A stretch of 8,660 bases of DNA from Bryobacterales bacterium (GTDB taxonomy: Bacteria; Acidobacteriota; Terriglobia; Bryobacterales; Bryobacteraceae), in NCBI GenBank assembly GCA_025462985.1, contig JAOAPP010000392.1:1-8660 (forward strand). The letters run 5' to 3'. The first letter of the stretch is position 1, and the number at the start of each line of letters is the position of its first letter. Both the position numbers and the translations under genes were made by a program. Shown here piece after piece: positions 1 to 7,091 of this stretch. Below the pieces are notes generated by a model. The model made no database searches and was not told where the DNA came from. It saw only the letters and a list, made by a program, of their open reading frames with translations.

Positions 1-2
1 TC

Positions 3-881
3 TGTGTCTATCCGCAGACCTTCAGCGGCCACACTATGCGCTACCGGTCCGTGGCGAATGTGGCCGATGAGTTCGAGTTCGTCGCGCGAGAGATGCCCGA
101 GATCAAGACTGTGATGCTTGAAGACGACACATTCATCGTCAACAAGTCGCGCACGCTCGAACTGGCTAATGAATTGATCCGCCGCGGCAATAAGCTTCCG
201 TTTGATGCCAACTGCCGCGCCGATATTGGTGCGGAAGGGGAACTGCTTTCAACCTTGCATAAGGCCGGCGCCCGGCTGTTCTGCGTTGGATTCGAGAGCG
301 GTGATGTTGAAGTCATCAACGGCATGAAGAAGAACAACGATGACCGTCGCGATGCCAAATACCACGAAGAGGCACACAAGTTTGTCCGCCGCTGCCAGGA
401 TGCAGGGATCATGGTGCATGGCTGTTTTATGGTCGGCAACCTGAACGAAACGCCGGCCAGCATGGAAAAGACATTGAGCTTCGCCAAAAAGCTTCGGCCC
501 GATACTGCACAGTTCTTCCCCATCATGGTGTATCCCGGTACGGTCGCCTATCAGGAGGCCAAGAAGCGGGAGTACATCCAGATTGAGGATTGGGGTGCCT
601 GGTTGACCAAGGACGGTCTTCATAACAGCGTCGTAACGCTGCCGAACATCACGCACGAGCAACTCGTCAGCTTTTGCGACCGGGCACGGCGGAGTTTCTA
701 TCTCGCACCGTCATACCTTGCGTACAAGCTGAAGCAATCCTTGCTGGACCGCCGGGAGCTGCAGCGCAACGTAAAGGGCTTCGTCACTCTTTCGAAGTAT
801 CTGCTGCGGGGGAGCGAACATGATAAGACTGCGACAGCCAAGACAGCGACTCCGGCCAAAACTCAGGGAGCTACGGTATAA
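3..881 (+). CDS. B12-type radical SAM protein, C-terminal part (5' end outside window)
   Basis: The reading frame is open from the window edge, and the first complete codon encodes a Cys followed by YPQTFSGH. In B12-binding radical SAM enzymes this is how the sequence continues after the last Cys of the CxxxCxxC iron-sulfur motif. The N-terminal cobalamin-binding domain and the first two Cys ligands therefore lie upstream. Counting from that Cys, visible core elements are EDDTF (about 40-44), VGFESGD (95-101), the HGCFMVGNLNET strand (139-150) and MVYPGT (175-180). A basic, Tyr/Leu-rich C-terminal tail follows. The Met at position 36 is internal, not the start. The general architecture recalls HpnJ-like enzymes of hopanoid tailoring and radical SAM enzymes of surface-polysaccharide clusters; the sequence does not settle the substrate. 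It lies 8 bp upstream of a glycosyltransferase, suggesting joint action on a lipid or glycan. Confidence 0.85.
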   Translation, partial: CVYPQTFSGHTMRYRSVANVADEFEFVAREMPEIKTVMLEDDTFIVNKSRTLELANELIRRGNKLPFDANCRADIGAEGELLSTLHKAGARLFCVGFESGDVEVINGMKKNNDDRRDAKYHEEAHKFVRRCQDAGIMVHGCFMVGNLNETPASMEKTLSFAKKLRPDTAQFFPIMVYPGTVAYQEAKKREYIQIEDWGAWLTKDGLHNSVVTLPNITHEQLVSFCDRARRSFYLAPSYLAYKLKQSLLDRRELQRNVKGFVTLSKYLLRGSEHDKTATAKTATPAKTQGATV

Positions 882-889
882 CTCGATTA

Positions 890-1963
890 ATGAGTGACTC
901 AGGGCAGTATCCTGTACCCGATACCCCAGGCGGAGGTTCCATCGAAGCCAGGTCGGCATCAATCATCATTCCGACCTTTAATGGTTCCGCTCGCATACGA
1001 AATTGCCTTGACTCCTTAGTAAGGCAAACGGCAGGCCGGAACGTAGAGATTCTGGTCGTCGACGATGGCTCTACCGATAGCACAGCGGACGTGGTCAGGG
1101 GCTATTCTTCCGCTCGTCTGATCTCCCAGGCAAATGCGGGACCTGCATCGGCACGGAATCGTGGGGCACTGGAGGCGCAAGGAGAGATCCTCCTGTTCAC
1201 GGACGACGACTGCGTGCCGATGCCGGACTGGCTGGAGGCGATGCTCGGACCCTTCAAGGATCCAGAGATGGTTGGAGCGAAGGGTGTCTATCGTACCCAC
1301 CAAAGGAGTCTAGCTGCTCGCTTTGTGCAGATCGAGTATGAGGATAAATATCGCCTCATGGCTGGTCTATCCAGCATCGACTTTATCGACACCTACTCAG
1401 CCGCCTTTCGTCGCGACCGTTTCCTGGAGATGACCGGATACGACACCTCGTTTCCTGTGGCCTGCGCCGAGGATATCGAGCTTTCTTATCGCATGTCAGC
1501 ACGCGGTTGGAAGATGAAGTTTGTACCTTCGGCCATCGTCTATCACATACACCCTGACACGCTCTCGCGTTATCTGAAGAAAAAGTACAAGTTCGCCTTT
1601 TGGCGCATGCTCGCTGTGCGCAAAAATCCCAGTAAAGGCGTCAAGGACAGTCACACACCTCAGATCATGAAGGTCCAACTTCTGCTTGCGCCGGCGCTGT
1701 TGCTTGCAATGACTTTCGATTTGGCTGCGCGTCCGACTCTCCCTGTCTCGGCGCTTGTGCTTGTCAGCTTTTTGCTGACAACGCTGCCCTTCAGTGTGCG
1801 GGCGATTAGGAAAGATGCGATTGTCGGAATACTCTCACCTATTCTGCTTGCTATGCGATCGTGTGCGCAGCTACTGGGCGTTACCGCTGGCCTCATTTAT
1901 GCCCGCCGCAAGTCCGCCGCGGGAACGGCAAATTCAAAGCCAACTCCGGATTGCGGAAATTAA
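890..1963 (+). CDS. Family 2 glycosyltransferase with C-terminal membrane helices
   Basis: This 357-residue protein has a GT-A fold glycosyltransferase domain at about residues 22-240. ASIIIPTFNG marks the first strand, VVDDGSTD (56-63) the nucleotide-binding loop and FTDDDC (103-108) the DxD-type metal site. AEDIELSYR (193-201), followed by GW, matches the ED motif carrying the likely catalytic base. Three hydrophobic segments near 262-280, 284-303 and 311-337 probably anchor it in the inner membrane with the catalytic domain in the cytoplasm. It should transfer a sugar from a nucleotide-sugar donor; donor and acceptor are unknown. The start is 8 bp after the radical SAM stop. The nearest purine-rich stretch (CAGGGAG, 864-870) is about 19 nt from the ATG, so translation may depend on coupling. 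It is not a close match to HpnI as I know it, because the membrane segments are all C-terminal. Confidence 0.9.
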   Translation: MSDSGQYPVPDTPGGGSIEARSASIIIPTFNGSARIRNCLDSLVRQTAGRNVEILVVDDGSTDSTADVVRGYSSARLISQANAGPASARNRGALEAQGEILLFTDDDCVPMPDWLEAMLGPFKDPEMVGAKGVYRTHQRSLAARFVQIEYEDKYRLMAGLSSIDFIDTYSAAFRRDRFLEMTGYDTSFPVACAEDIELSYRMSARGWKMKFVPSAIVYHIHPDTLSRYLKKKYKFAFWRMLAVRKNPSKGVKDSHTPQIMKVQLLLAPALLLAMTFDLAARPTLPVSALVLVSFLLTTLPFSVRAIRKDAIVGILSPILLAMRSCAQLLGVTAGLIYARRKSAAGTANSKPTPDCGN

Positions 1964-2282
1964 CGTAGGATTTTTTGCAACACCGAGGGGCCATCTTTGC
2001 CACTCGAATAATCAGTGGTGTTCCTTGGTCTCATATTGAAGCGACTTGGCGCATCGGAGCTCAATCGCCGTTTCTCCAAAATAAATTGAAACGTCTGTTG
2101 ATCTAGTCACACTATCTCTCCGTAGCGAATGCTGCTGTGCGGAGCTGTATCAGTGGAGGATTTCATGACCTGAACGGGAGTCAGGCCAGCGAGATCTAAA
2201 TCGCTATTTCTTTGCTTACCCGACCTCTGCCGAAGTGTTGGCGGACGGTGGGCTGAGGTACCTTTGTTGGTTCTCGCTCTAA
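1964..2282. other. Gene-free convergent intergenic region with several hairpins
   Basis: There is no credible coding sequence in this 319-bp gap between converging genes. It contains several short self-complementary elements: AACACC/GGTGTT (1979-1984 with 2017-2022), which competes with CCACT/AGTGG (2000-2004 with 2014-2018); CCTGA/TCAGG (2169-2173 with 2181-2185); AGCGA/TCGCT (2188-2192 with 2201-2205, followed by ATTTCTTT); and ACCTC/GAGGT (2223-2227 with 2255-2259). They sit upstream of the terminator at 2283-2311, so the region may be a long structured 3' UTR or a small RNA. I found no convincing promoter inside it. Confidence 0.4.
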
Positions 2283-2311
2283 GGCCCGGCGTCCTGAAGC
2301 GTCGGGTCTTT
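2283..2311 (+). terminator. Likely intrinsic terminator, + strand oriented
   Basis: A 10-bp stem (2283-2292 with 2299-2308) closes a CCTGAA loop and is followed by TTT. In + strand RNA all ten positions pair (seven Watson-Crick, three G.U). In - strand RNA the three G.U pairs become A.C mismatches, two of them interior, so the structure favours + strand transcripts. It probably ends the radical SAM-glycosyltransferase transcript, although it lies 319 bp beyond the glycosyltransferase stop. It is only 14 bp past the stop of the - strand CHAT gene, so weak bidirectional use is possible. The U tract is short. Confidence 0.55.
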
Positions 2312-2325
2312 CATGCTGCGACGTT

Positions 2326-4851
2326 CTAGGCTCCGGAATATAGTTGGAACGGAGCCCAGTAAAGCGGCTTTCGAAAGACTCCGTCGGAATGAATCAACGA
2401 GAGTTTTGCAGACCTGAGTGCGGCGTCCGGTTGGCTACCCCTCGCAAGTTCGCCATAGAGGCGATCCATCAGCACTGGTGTAGAGACATCGCTGACCTCC
2501 CACATGGCTCCTATGACATGATGCGATCCGGCGCGGAGAAACGCCCAGGCCAGCCCGACCAGCCCCTCGCCCGAGTAATTCCGCAGGCCAGAGCCATAAC
2601 AGGCCGACAGTGTAACCAGGTCGGCATGCAAATCCTGCTTGAGTATCTCCCGCGCGTAGAGTTTGTAGACGGTGGCATCGTCGTGGTTCGTTGAAAGCAC
2701 AACGGCTGAATCGAGTGGGCTGGTCATGTTTGCGGTAGCATGAGCGACAAAGTGTATATAAGCAAACTGGCCGGCTTCGCTGAGCCGATACGCCTCCGGC
2801 GATGCCTGTACGCCTGTGAGGACGGTGCGATGCTCGGAAGAAAAATGGCTCGCGACTTCCTTGATCTCTGTGGCTGCGTGAAGCAGTTCTGCATATTCAT
2901 CTTTTCGGTATACGGGATCTCCCATGACAAGAATGCGCTTGTCAGCAAATCGTTGCTCACGTCCTCCTCTGATCGAGAGAAGCTGTAACGACTTCGCGTT
3001 CGTGATGGTGACGTCTTCTATCCAATAATGCGAATCTTTTCCCGGGGTCTGCAGGGTCTCGAAGTTCAGCCCGTTGAGCGCCTCATCTCCTACAATAAAA
3101 ATCTTGCTCCCTGTTTTGATCAGACTCTGAGCTGGTTGGACCAGCTCGTTATAGAGACTTCGCCCAGGAGACGTCGGCTGCGACAGCAGATCCTTCGATG
3201 CAAGGATCATTTTGGTATGAAGCTGAATCAGTGGAACAATGGTTTCACTTCCCGCGATCTGGTGAAACTCTCGGCGTTTGGGAGTAATCACCCAGAGATA
3301 CGAAACCTTCGGTCGCAAGGAGTAAACCAAAATAGTGGCGTGCAATCTGGTGGCAATCGATCGCGGGTTCAAGCTTCGCTGGATCCGTCCCTTCTGCTCA
3401 GTCCGCGAGAGACGAAGGCCGTCCGCGAGCGATTCCGCGCGGCTTTCGTCAATCACATTCAAGGCTTCGTCTGGCCTGTGCTCATCAATCAAGTGTTTCA
3501 TATAGCCATCGTAGAGATCGGTTCCGTTCGCAAGGAAGGGCAGGGTAGACTCAACACTAGTGAGTGAGGATCTCTGGCGTTGAAACGTTTCGATAGAGCG
3601 CCGGAACCAAAGGTCGGCATCTGCCGCTCGTCGGTTAGCCGAGTAGATACGCGCCAGGTTGTTTTCGGCCTCCCACTGCAGAGACGGAACAGCCGATGCC
3701 TGCTTTTCAAGCTTCAGCAACTCCTCCATCGCACCTTGCCAGTGTCCGCGCGCATCGAGCAGAAGGGCATCTAGCAGAGCTGGCTCGAGCGCAGCCCTTT
3801 GGTTGCCGCCAAGTGCTGCAAGTCGACTTGCTTCTCGCACATGGATCTCCGCCGCATTTTGATCGTTGAGCCGCAACAGAAGAAAACCAAGATCCACATG
3901 AGCGTCTAAGATCAACTCGAGATTCTGGATGGATTGGCCGAGTTCGAGCGACCGTTCGTAAAAAGGACGAGCGGCTCCAAAATCTCCCATTTGGTATTCG
4001 CTCAATCCAGCGTTGTTTAGCCAATGCACCTCATCGATGGTGGAACCGAGTTCCGCAGCCTGCTGTTCAGCTTCCTTGTAGCTGGCGAGAGATCGCGGAA
4101 AATCGCCCGTCTTGTAATAGACCCAGCCAATGTTTCCGGCTGATTTCTCGATCTCCAGCTTCGAACCGATCAACCGCGCAAGTGCAGACGCAGCAGTAGA
4201 ACGAGCCAGCGCATCCTCGTAGTGTTCCTCTCGCAATGCAACTGCGCTCAGGTTTAGGAGAGCCTCTGTCTGAAGAAACTGCTTGCCACTCCGTCGGGAG
4301 TTTTCCAAACTGGCCTGCAACACTCGTTCCGCATCGTCGAACTTTCCTGCGGTGATGTCGATCACACCTTGAGCGCCCCACACTTCAGCCTGCAAGGAGC
4401 CTTCCGGGCACTGACTCTCGGCCTCCAGAATGATTCGTTCAGCTTGATCGAGATGTCCGACCCGAGTAAGGGCAATAGAGAGGAATATCTTTCGTCGCAC
4501 CTGCAATTCAGTCGTAGAGCCCACAGGGACCGATTGCTGCAGAAGGGGCAACGCCTCGCTGCTTTTGCCTTGATAAACGAGAACTTTGGCCAGTTCAAGA
4601 CGAAATCGAGCGGCCTGGCTCAGGTTATTCGAGTCAAACCGGCGGTAAGCTTCCTCCGCATCCCGCCGAGCGGCCGGGAGATTTCCATAGATGAACTCCC
4701 TTTCGATGCTGTCATATATCGCATCAGGGCTTGCTTGAGACTTATGCCTGCAACCAGCGCAAACCCAGAACAGGACCCCGAAGACCGCTAAGGAGAGGTA
4801 GTACCGTTCGAATCGGAGGTGCCGATGCTCATCGTTCCTTCGTTGGCGCAT
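2326..4851 (-). CDS. TPR-repeat CHAT-domain (caspase-like) protein, predicted lipoprotein
   Basis: From the ATG at 4851 this is an 841-residue protein. Residues 15-34 form a hydrophobic stretch after a basic N-terminus and end in VCAGC, a near-lipobox that would make Cys34 the lipidated residue. Cys at -3 is not the usual Leu/Val, so the lipoprotein call is probable rather than certain. About residues 45-425 are TPR-like helical pairs, for example the repeats with NIGWVYYKTGDF and NNAGLSEYQMGDF. A CHAT domain fills about 495-841 with the expected dyad: His704 in FVAHA and Cys751 in LSACYG. CHAT proteins are clan CD peptidases related to caspases and separase, with TPRs usually recruiting substrate or activator. 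The frame stays open to a TTG at 5046, but that extension has no signal-peptide logic and lies inside the upstream gene. The chosen ATG has GGAG 5 nt before it and overlaps the preceding gene by 64 nt. Exported rather than cytosolic location is inference. Confidence 0.88.
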   Translation of the reverse strand: MRQRRNDEHRHLRFERYYLSLAVFGVLFWVCAGCRHKSQASPDAIYDSIEREFIYGNLPAARRDAEEAYRRFDSNNLSQAARFRLELAKVLVYQGKSSEALPLLQQSVPVGSTTELQVRRKIFLSIALTRVGHLDQAERIILEAESQCPEGSLQAEVWGAQGVIDITAGKFDDAERVLQASLENSRRSGKQFLQTEALLNLSAVALREEHYEDALARSTAASALARLIGSKLEIEKSAGNIGWVYYKTGDFPRSLASYKEAEQQAAELGSTIDEVHWLNNAGLSEYQMGDFGAARPFYERSLELGQSIQNLELILDAHVDLGFLLLRLNDQNAAEIHVREASRLAALGGNQRAALEPALLDALLLDARGHWQGAMEELLKLEKQASAVPSLQWEAENNLARIYSANRRAADADLWFRRSIETFQRQRSSLTSVESTLPFLANGTDLYDGYMKHLIDEHRPDEALNVIDESRAESLADGLRLSRTEQKGRIQRSLNPRSIATRLHATILVYSLRPKVSYLWVITPKRREFHQIAGSETIVPLIQLHTKMILASKDLLSQPTSPGRSLYNELVQPAQSLIKTGSKIFIVGDEALNGLNFETLQTPGKDSHYWIEDVTITNAKSLQLLSIRGGREQRFADKRILVMGDPVYRKDEYAELLHAATEIKEVASHFSSEHRTVLTGVQASPEAYRLSEAGQFAYIHFVAHATANMTSPLDSAVVLSTNHDDATVYKLYAREILKQDLHADLVTLSACYGSGLRNYSGEGLVGLAWAFLRAGSHHVIGAMWEVSDVSTPVLMDRLYGELARGSQPDAALRSAKLSLIHSDGVFRKPLYWAPFQLYSGA

Positions 4852-5609
4852 CCCATCTCCAGACGAATCATGGTCAATCGGAAGGCATGGTGACTGGTCA
4901 ACAACTCGCCCAAAAATATGTTGCCAAAGTCTGGCACGTGCAACACGTGTCCAAAGAAACTTCCTGACTTCGCCCCCTGAATTCTGTCCACCAGGGAACA
5001 TTGAACATACCCCTTCCGTCTGCGTACTCCTTTGGATTGTACCCAACGATGTCTCGTTTTGAGCCAGTCAGGAGCACCCTTTGCATTAGTAACCTTTTCG
5101 CTTTGAGCGATGGCTCTCGCGAGGAAATCTTCGTCCTCGACGATAGCCCTGTCGGGAAACTTCGCCGTTTTATGAGGTGGGAGCACCTTTTTAGCCAAAA
5201 CGGGACTTACCTTCACACCATCAATAGTAAGATTCTCGAATCCTGAGCCGACGATGGAGGCCTTCGGATGTCCGCCATTGCTCGGATGCTCGACTGTAAG
5301 GCTTGCGATTACCCGGTCCGCCTTCACCATGTCTAAAACGTTCAACCCTTCGACAACAGAGGTCACCTCTGTCGTCCACGATCCTGTCTCGGAGACCATG
5401 CCGTGGATCTCGGAGTAGGCCGTCTTGAAGGAAACTAACTTGTCAGGATGTTCAAATTTGTCGGCGCGCGATGATACGTGGCCGCCCGCCTGGGCCAGGG
5501 CCGACGACCCGTGGCTGTGCACGATCGTTTGCTTCGGCTTGGTGAAGTGCCCGCCGATTGGGCTGGCATCAGCGTGGAAGTAAAAGACCCGATTCTTGCT
5601 GGCGTCCAT
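4788..5609 (-). CDS. Uncharacterised 273-residue protein of the sigma-CHAT operon
   Basis: I cannot name this family. The protein lacks a signal peptide and obvious membrane helices and reads as a mixed, beta-rich soluble protein. The N-terminal part (8-135) has the aromatic/His segment FYFHADASPIGG, GSWTTEVTSVVEGLNVLDMV (76-95) and VEHPSNGGHP. The middle (about 140-200) is basic and low in hydrophobicity. The C-terminal part has YVQCSLVD (201-208) and a strongly patterned stretch from FGHVLHVPDFGNIFLGELL (219-237) to RLTMIRLEMGC (244-254), which looks like the conserved core. The tail is Gly/Ser/Thr-rich. The start is supported by AGGAG (5615-5619), 5 nt from the ATG and 20 bp after the anti-sigma stop. 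Its end overlaps the CHAT gene by 64 nt, so both are probably made in linked amounts. A partner, substrate or regulator of the CHAT protein is the natural guess, from context only. Confidence 0.8.
   Translation of the reverse strand: MDASKNRVFYFHADASPIGGHFTKPKQTIVHSHGSSALAQAGGHVSSRADKFEHPDKLVSFKTAYSEIHGMVSETGSWTTEVTSVVEGLNVLDMVKADRVIASLTVEHPSNGGHPKASIVGSGFENLTIDGVKVSPVLAKKVLPPHKTAKFPDRAIVEDEDFLARAIAQSEKVTNAKGAPDWLKTRHRWVQSKGVRRRKGYVQCSLVDRIQGAKSGSFFGHVLHVPDFGNIFLGELLTSHHAFRLTMIRLEMGCANEGTMSIGTSDSNGTTSP
4857..4860 (-). promoter_or_regulatory. Ribosome binding site fixing the CHAT gene start
   Basis: On the - strand TGGAGA precedes the ATG at 4851; the GGAG core is 5 nt from the start codon. 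It lies inside the upstream coding sequence, so ribosomes finishing the 273-residue protein could reinitiate here. It supports ATG 4851 over the TTG at 5046. Confidence 0.6.
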
Positions 5610-5629
5610 GAGCGCTCCTGGGAGTTTAA

Positions 5630-6322
5630 CTACTTTTGAATTTTGACCCGAAACCTATACCTGGCGAGGTCTTCCAGCGTACCACTGGAGTTACCAGAGG
5701 CCGGTAAACCTTGAATGAGAAAAGTGCTCAACCCTTCTTTTATCCCGTCGGTTGGCACGTCAATAAGAAGAGAATCGCGGGCCTGTTGGGGGGAGAGCGA
5801 GGTTTGCCAGAGCAGCGACCCGTCAGGGGCGTGAAGCGAACACCGATAGCTTACAAAGGCTCCAGTTGTTGGGACGTCCAGCGAGATCACAAACGAGCCA
5901 TGCTCGGGAGCGACGATCTCAGGAACCGAATCGCCCCGGGCGCCGGCATTGGCCAGTACAAGAGGATTCAGCACCGCAGGTATCTGTGCTCGCGCAACCT
6001 CAAGCTTCAGGCGCGGTTGAAGGACGAATGTCTGAAAAGCAAGAATAAGTAGACACGCGGCCAATGCAGGAGCCAGGACCCAGGGGCTTATGAGCCACGA
6101 AGTCCACCTTCGTGCGCTCTCCACGTGGGGTGAGGCTACCTTCCGTGGGAGACTTAACTCGCTTCGGGCGGCATCGATGAAAGCTACACCATTCTTTACA
6201 TCCATTGCGCATTCCGAACATTCAAAGAGATGCTCCTCGAAGTTGTCCAAGGATGCGTCGCTGAGTTCTCCCAATAGGTACCGCTCCACGGCCATTTCCC
6301 GGATTGCTTCCTGATGATTCAT
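5630..6322 (-). CDS. Membrane anti-sigma factor with zinc-binding (ZAS-type) domain
   Basis: The 230-residue protein begins with a short helical domain containing ERYLLGELSD and then HLFECSEC, i.e. His31-x3-Cys35-x2-Cys38, the signature of zinc-binding anti-sigma domains. His3 could be the fourth ligand. A hydrophobic segment at about 78-100 gives a single membrane span, and residues 110-230 form an extracytoplasmic, beta-rich domain with SYRCSLHAPDGSLLW-type strands. This fits an anti-sigma factor that holds the neighbouring sigma factor at the membrane and senses something outside through its C-terminal domain. The ATG at 6322 was chosen because GAGGA lies 8 nt upstream and the conserved domain begins at once. 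A longer frame from a TTG at 6409 adds 29 unpatterned residues. It lies 83 bp after the sigma stop. Sensed signal and release mechanism (zinc/redox or proteolysis) are unknown. Confidence 0.88.
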   Translation of the reverse strand: MNHQEAIREMAVERYLLGELSDASLDNFEEHLFECSECAMDVKNGVAFIDAARSELSLPRKVASPHVESARRWTSWLISPWVLAPALAACLLILAFQTFVLQPRLKLEVARAQIPAVLNPLVLANAGARGDSVPEIVAPEHGSFVISLDVPTTGAFVSYRCSLHAPDGSLLWQTSLSPQQARDSLLIDVPTDGIKEGLSTFLIQGLPASGNSSGTLEDLARYRFRVKIQK

Positions 6323-6330
6323 CTCACAGA

Positions 6331-6335
6331 TCCTC
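6331..6335 (-). promoter_or_regulatory. Ribosome binding site of the anti-sigma gene
   Basis: GAGGA on the - strand, 8 nt before the ATG at 6322. It favours this start over the TTG at 6409 that overlaps the sigma stop. Confidence 0.55.
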
Positions 6336-6405
6336 GAACTCCCAGATAGTGCGCGACAGGCCAAAAACGTTTCATTTCGTTGTAAATAACCCGCCCGCCG
6401 GTGCG

Positions 6406-6990
6406 TCAAGCACGCAACGGGAACCTCTTAGCATCCGCTCGCTTGGAATACATCGCACGAAATGAACCCTTGGCCCGGTGGAGAAGCACCCTAAGATAAT
6501 CCCGGTCCACCCCAAGCTCAACGCATATTTCGTCCTTGTCGCGCTCCTCAAGAAAAACTGCCTGCAAAAGCTTGCGGTCCCGCTCATTGAGGCCATTCAG
6601 GATCTGTCCGACAAGCTTGCGGGTGTCATCAGAGATCACCAGATTCAAGGCGTTTGGTCTGGTCTCGATCAGCCGCTCGACTTCCCCCTCTTTCAGTGGG
6701 TCAAGGCGGTTGGACATACGGTACTGCTCCATCAAGACATTGTTGCAGATCGAATTAACCAGCGGCCCCAGCCGTTCGGCATGGCGAAAACCGCCTTCAC
6801 TCCTTATAAGGGACAGCGTGCGGGAGAACGTCTCCTGCTTCACGTCCTCAATCTGCTCCCGGTTGCGCAGCTTCGACCGCAATTTCAACAAAATGAGTTC
6901 GCTGAAGTAGCTGACGAAGTGCTGTTCGGTCGGCCCATCTCCTGCACGCAATTTGTTCACATAGGAGGCATCAAATGTCACGAACTTCAC
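6406..6990 (-). CDS. ECF-like sigma-70 family RNA polymerase sigma factor
   Basis: From a GTG start the protein has 194 residues, typical of ECF sigma factors. The N-terminal half is a sigma region 2: HFVSYFSELILLKL, then IEDVKQETF (about 47-55), the core-binding and -10 recognition segment, and LVNSICNNVLMEQYR. A charged linker (about 95-122) leads to region 4 (126-182), whose helix-turn-helix runs through LNERDRKLL, KDEICVELGVDRDYLRVLLHRAK, i.e. -35 recognition. The GTG at 6990 is preferred because GGAGGA lies 6 nt upstream and KFVTFDASYVNKLRAGD is how such proteins usually begin. An ATG at 7041 would add 17 residues encoded across that ribosome binding site. It is the first gene of the operon with the anti-sigma factor next, implying control by its own partner and possibly autoregulation. 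Confidence 0.92.
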   Translation of the reverse strand: MKFVTFDASYVNKLRAGDGPTEQHFVSYFSELILLKLRSKLRNREQIEDVKQETFSRTLSLIRSEGGFRHAERLGPLVNSICNNVLMEQYRMSNRLDPLKEGEVERLIETRPNALNLVISDDTRKLVGQILNGLNERDRKLLQAVFLEERDKDEICVELGVDRDYLRVLLHRAKGSFRAMYSKRADAKRFPLRA

Positions 6991-6996
6991 TGAATA

Positions 6997-7002
6997 TCCT
7001 CC
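6997..7002 (-). promoter_or_regulatory. Strong ribosome binding site deciding the sigma GTG start
   Basis: GGAGGA on the - strand, 6 nt before the GTG at 6990. This near-ideal Shine-Dalgarno sequence argues for the 194-residue form and against the upstream ATG at 7041, whose frame would run through it. Confidence 0.7.
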
Positions 7003-7047
7003 GGGCCCGGTACTCAAAATTCTACATGGCAAACGCCCCATGTTCTA

Positions 7048-7065
7048 AGTTTCAAAGAGGAAACT
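7048..7065. repeat. Inverted repeat in the sigma operon leader
   Basis: AGTTTC and GAAACT form a perfect 6-bp inverted repeat separated by AAAGAG. An 8-bp copy of the left arm, GTTTCAAA (7049-7056), is matched in inverted orientation by TTTGAAAC (7134-7141). The pair thus brackets the presumed promoter. It may be an operator pair, a leader hairpin or chance in an A/T-rich stretch. Confidence 0.3.
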
Positions 7066-7091
7066 GAGCCGCGAAGGCACTTAGTCACCTG

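Noticed and set aside
2165..2173. GGAGGA followed by ATG ACC TGA as a leader peptide.
   Set aside because: A two-codon frame with no + gene downstream has no attenuation target; likely chance.
4852..5046. N-terminal extension of the CHAT protein to a TTG at 5046 (906 residues).
   Set aside because: The extension is antagonistic to a clear signal-peptide-like start at ATG 4851, lies wholly inside the upstream gene in another frame, and has no better ribosome binding site.
6323..6409. Anti-sigma start at the TTG at 6409, touching the sigma stop.
   Set aside because: The added 29 residues show no domain pattern, whereas ATG 6322 has GAGGA at 8 nt and begins the conserved domain.
6991..7041. 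Sigma factor start at ATG 7041.
   Set aside because: The frame would run through an excellent GGAGGA that serves the GTG at 6990, and family members usually begin near that GTG.
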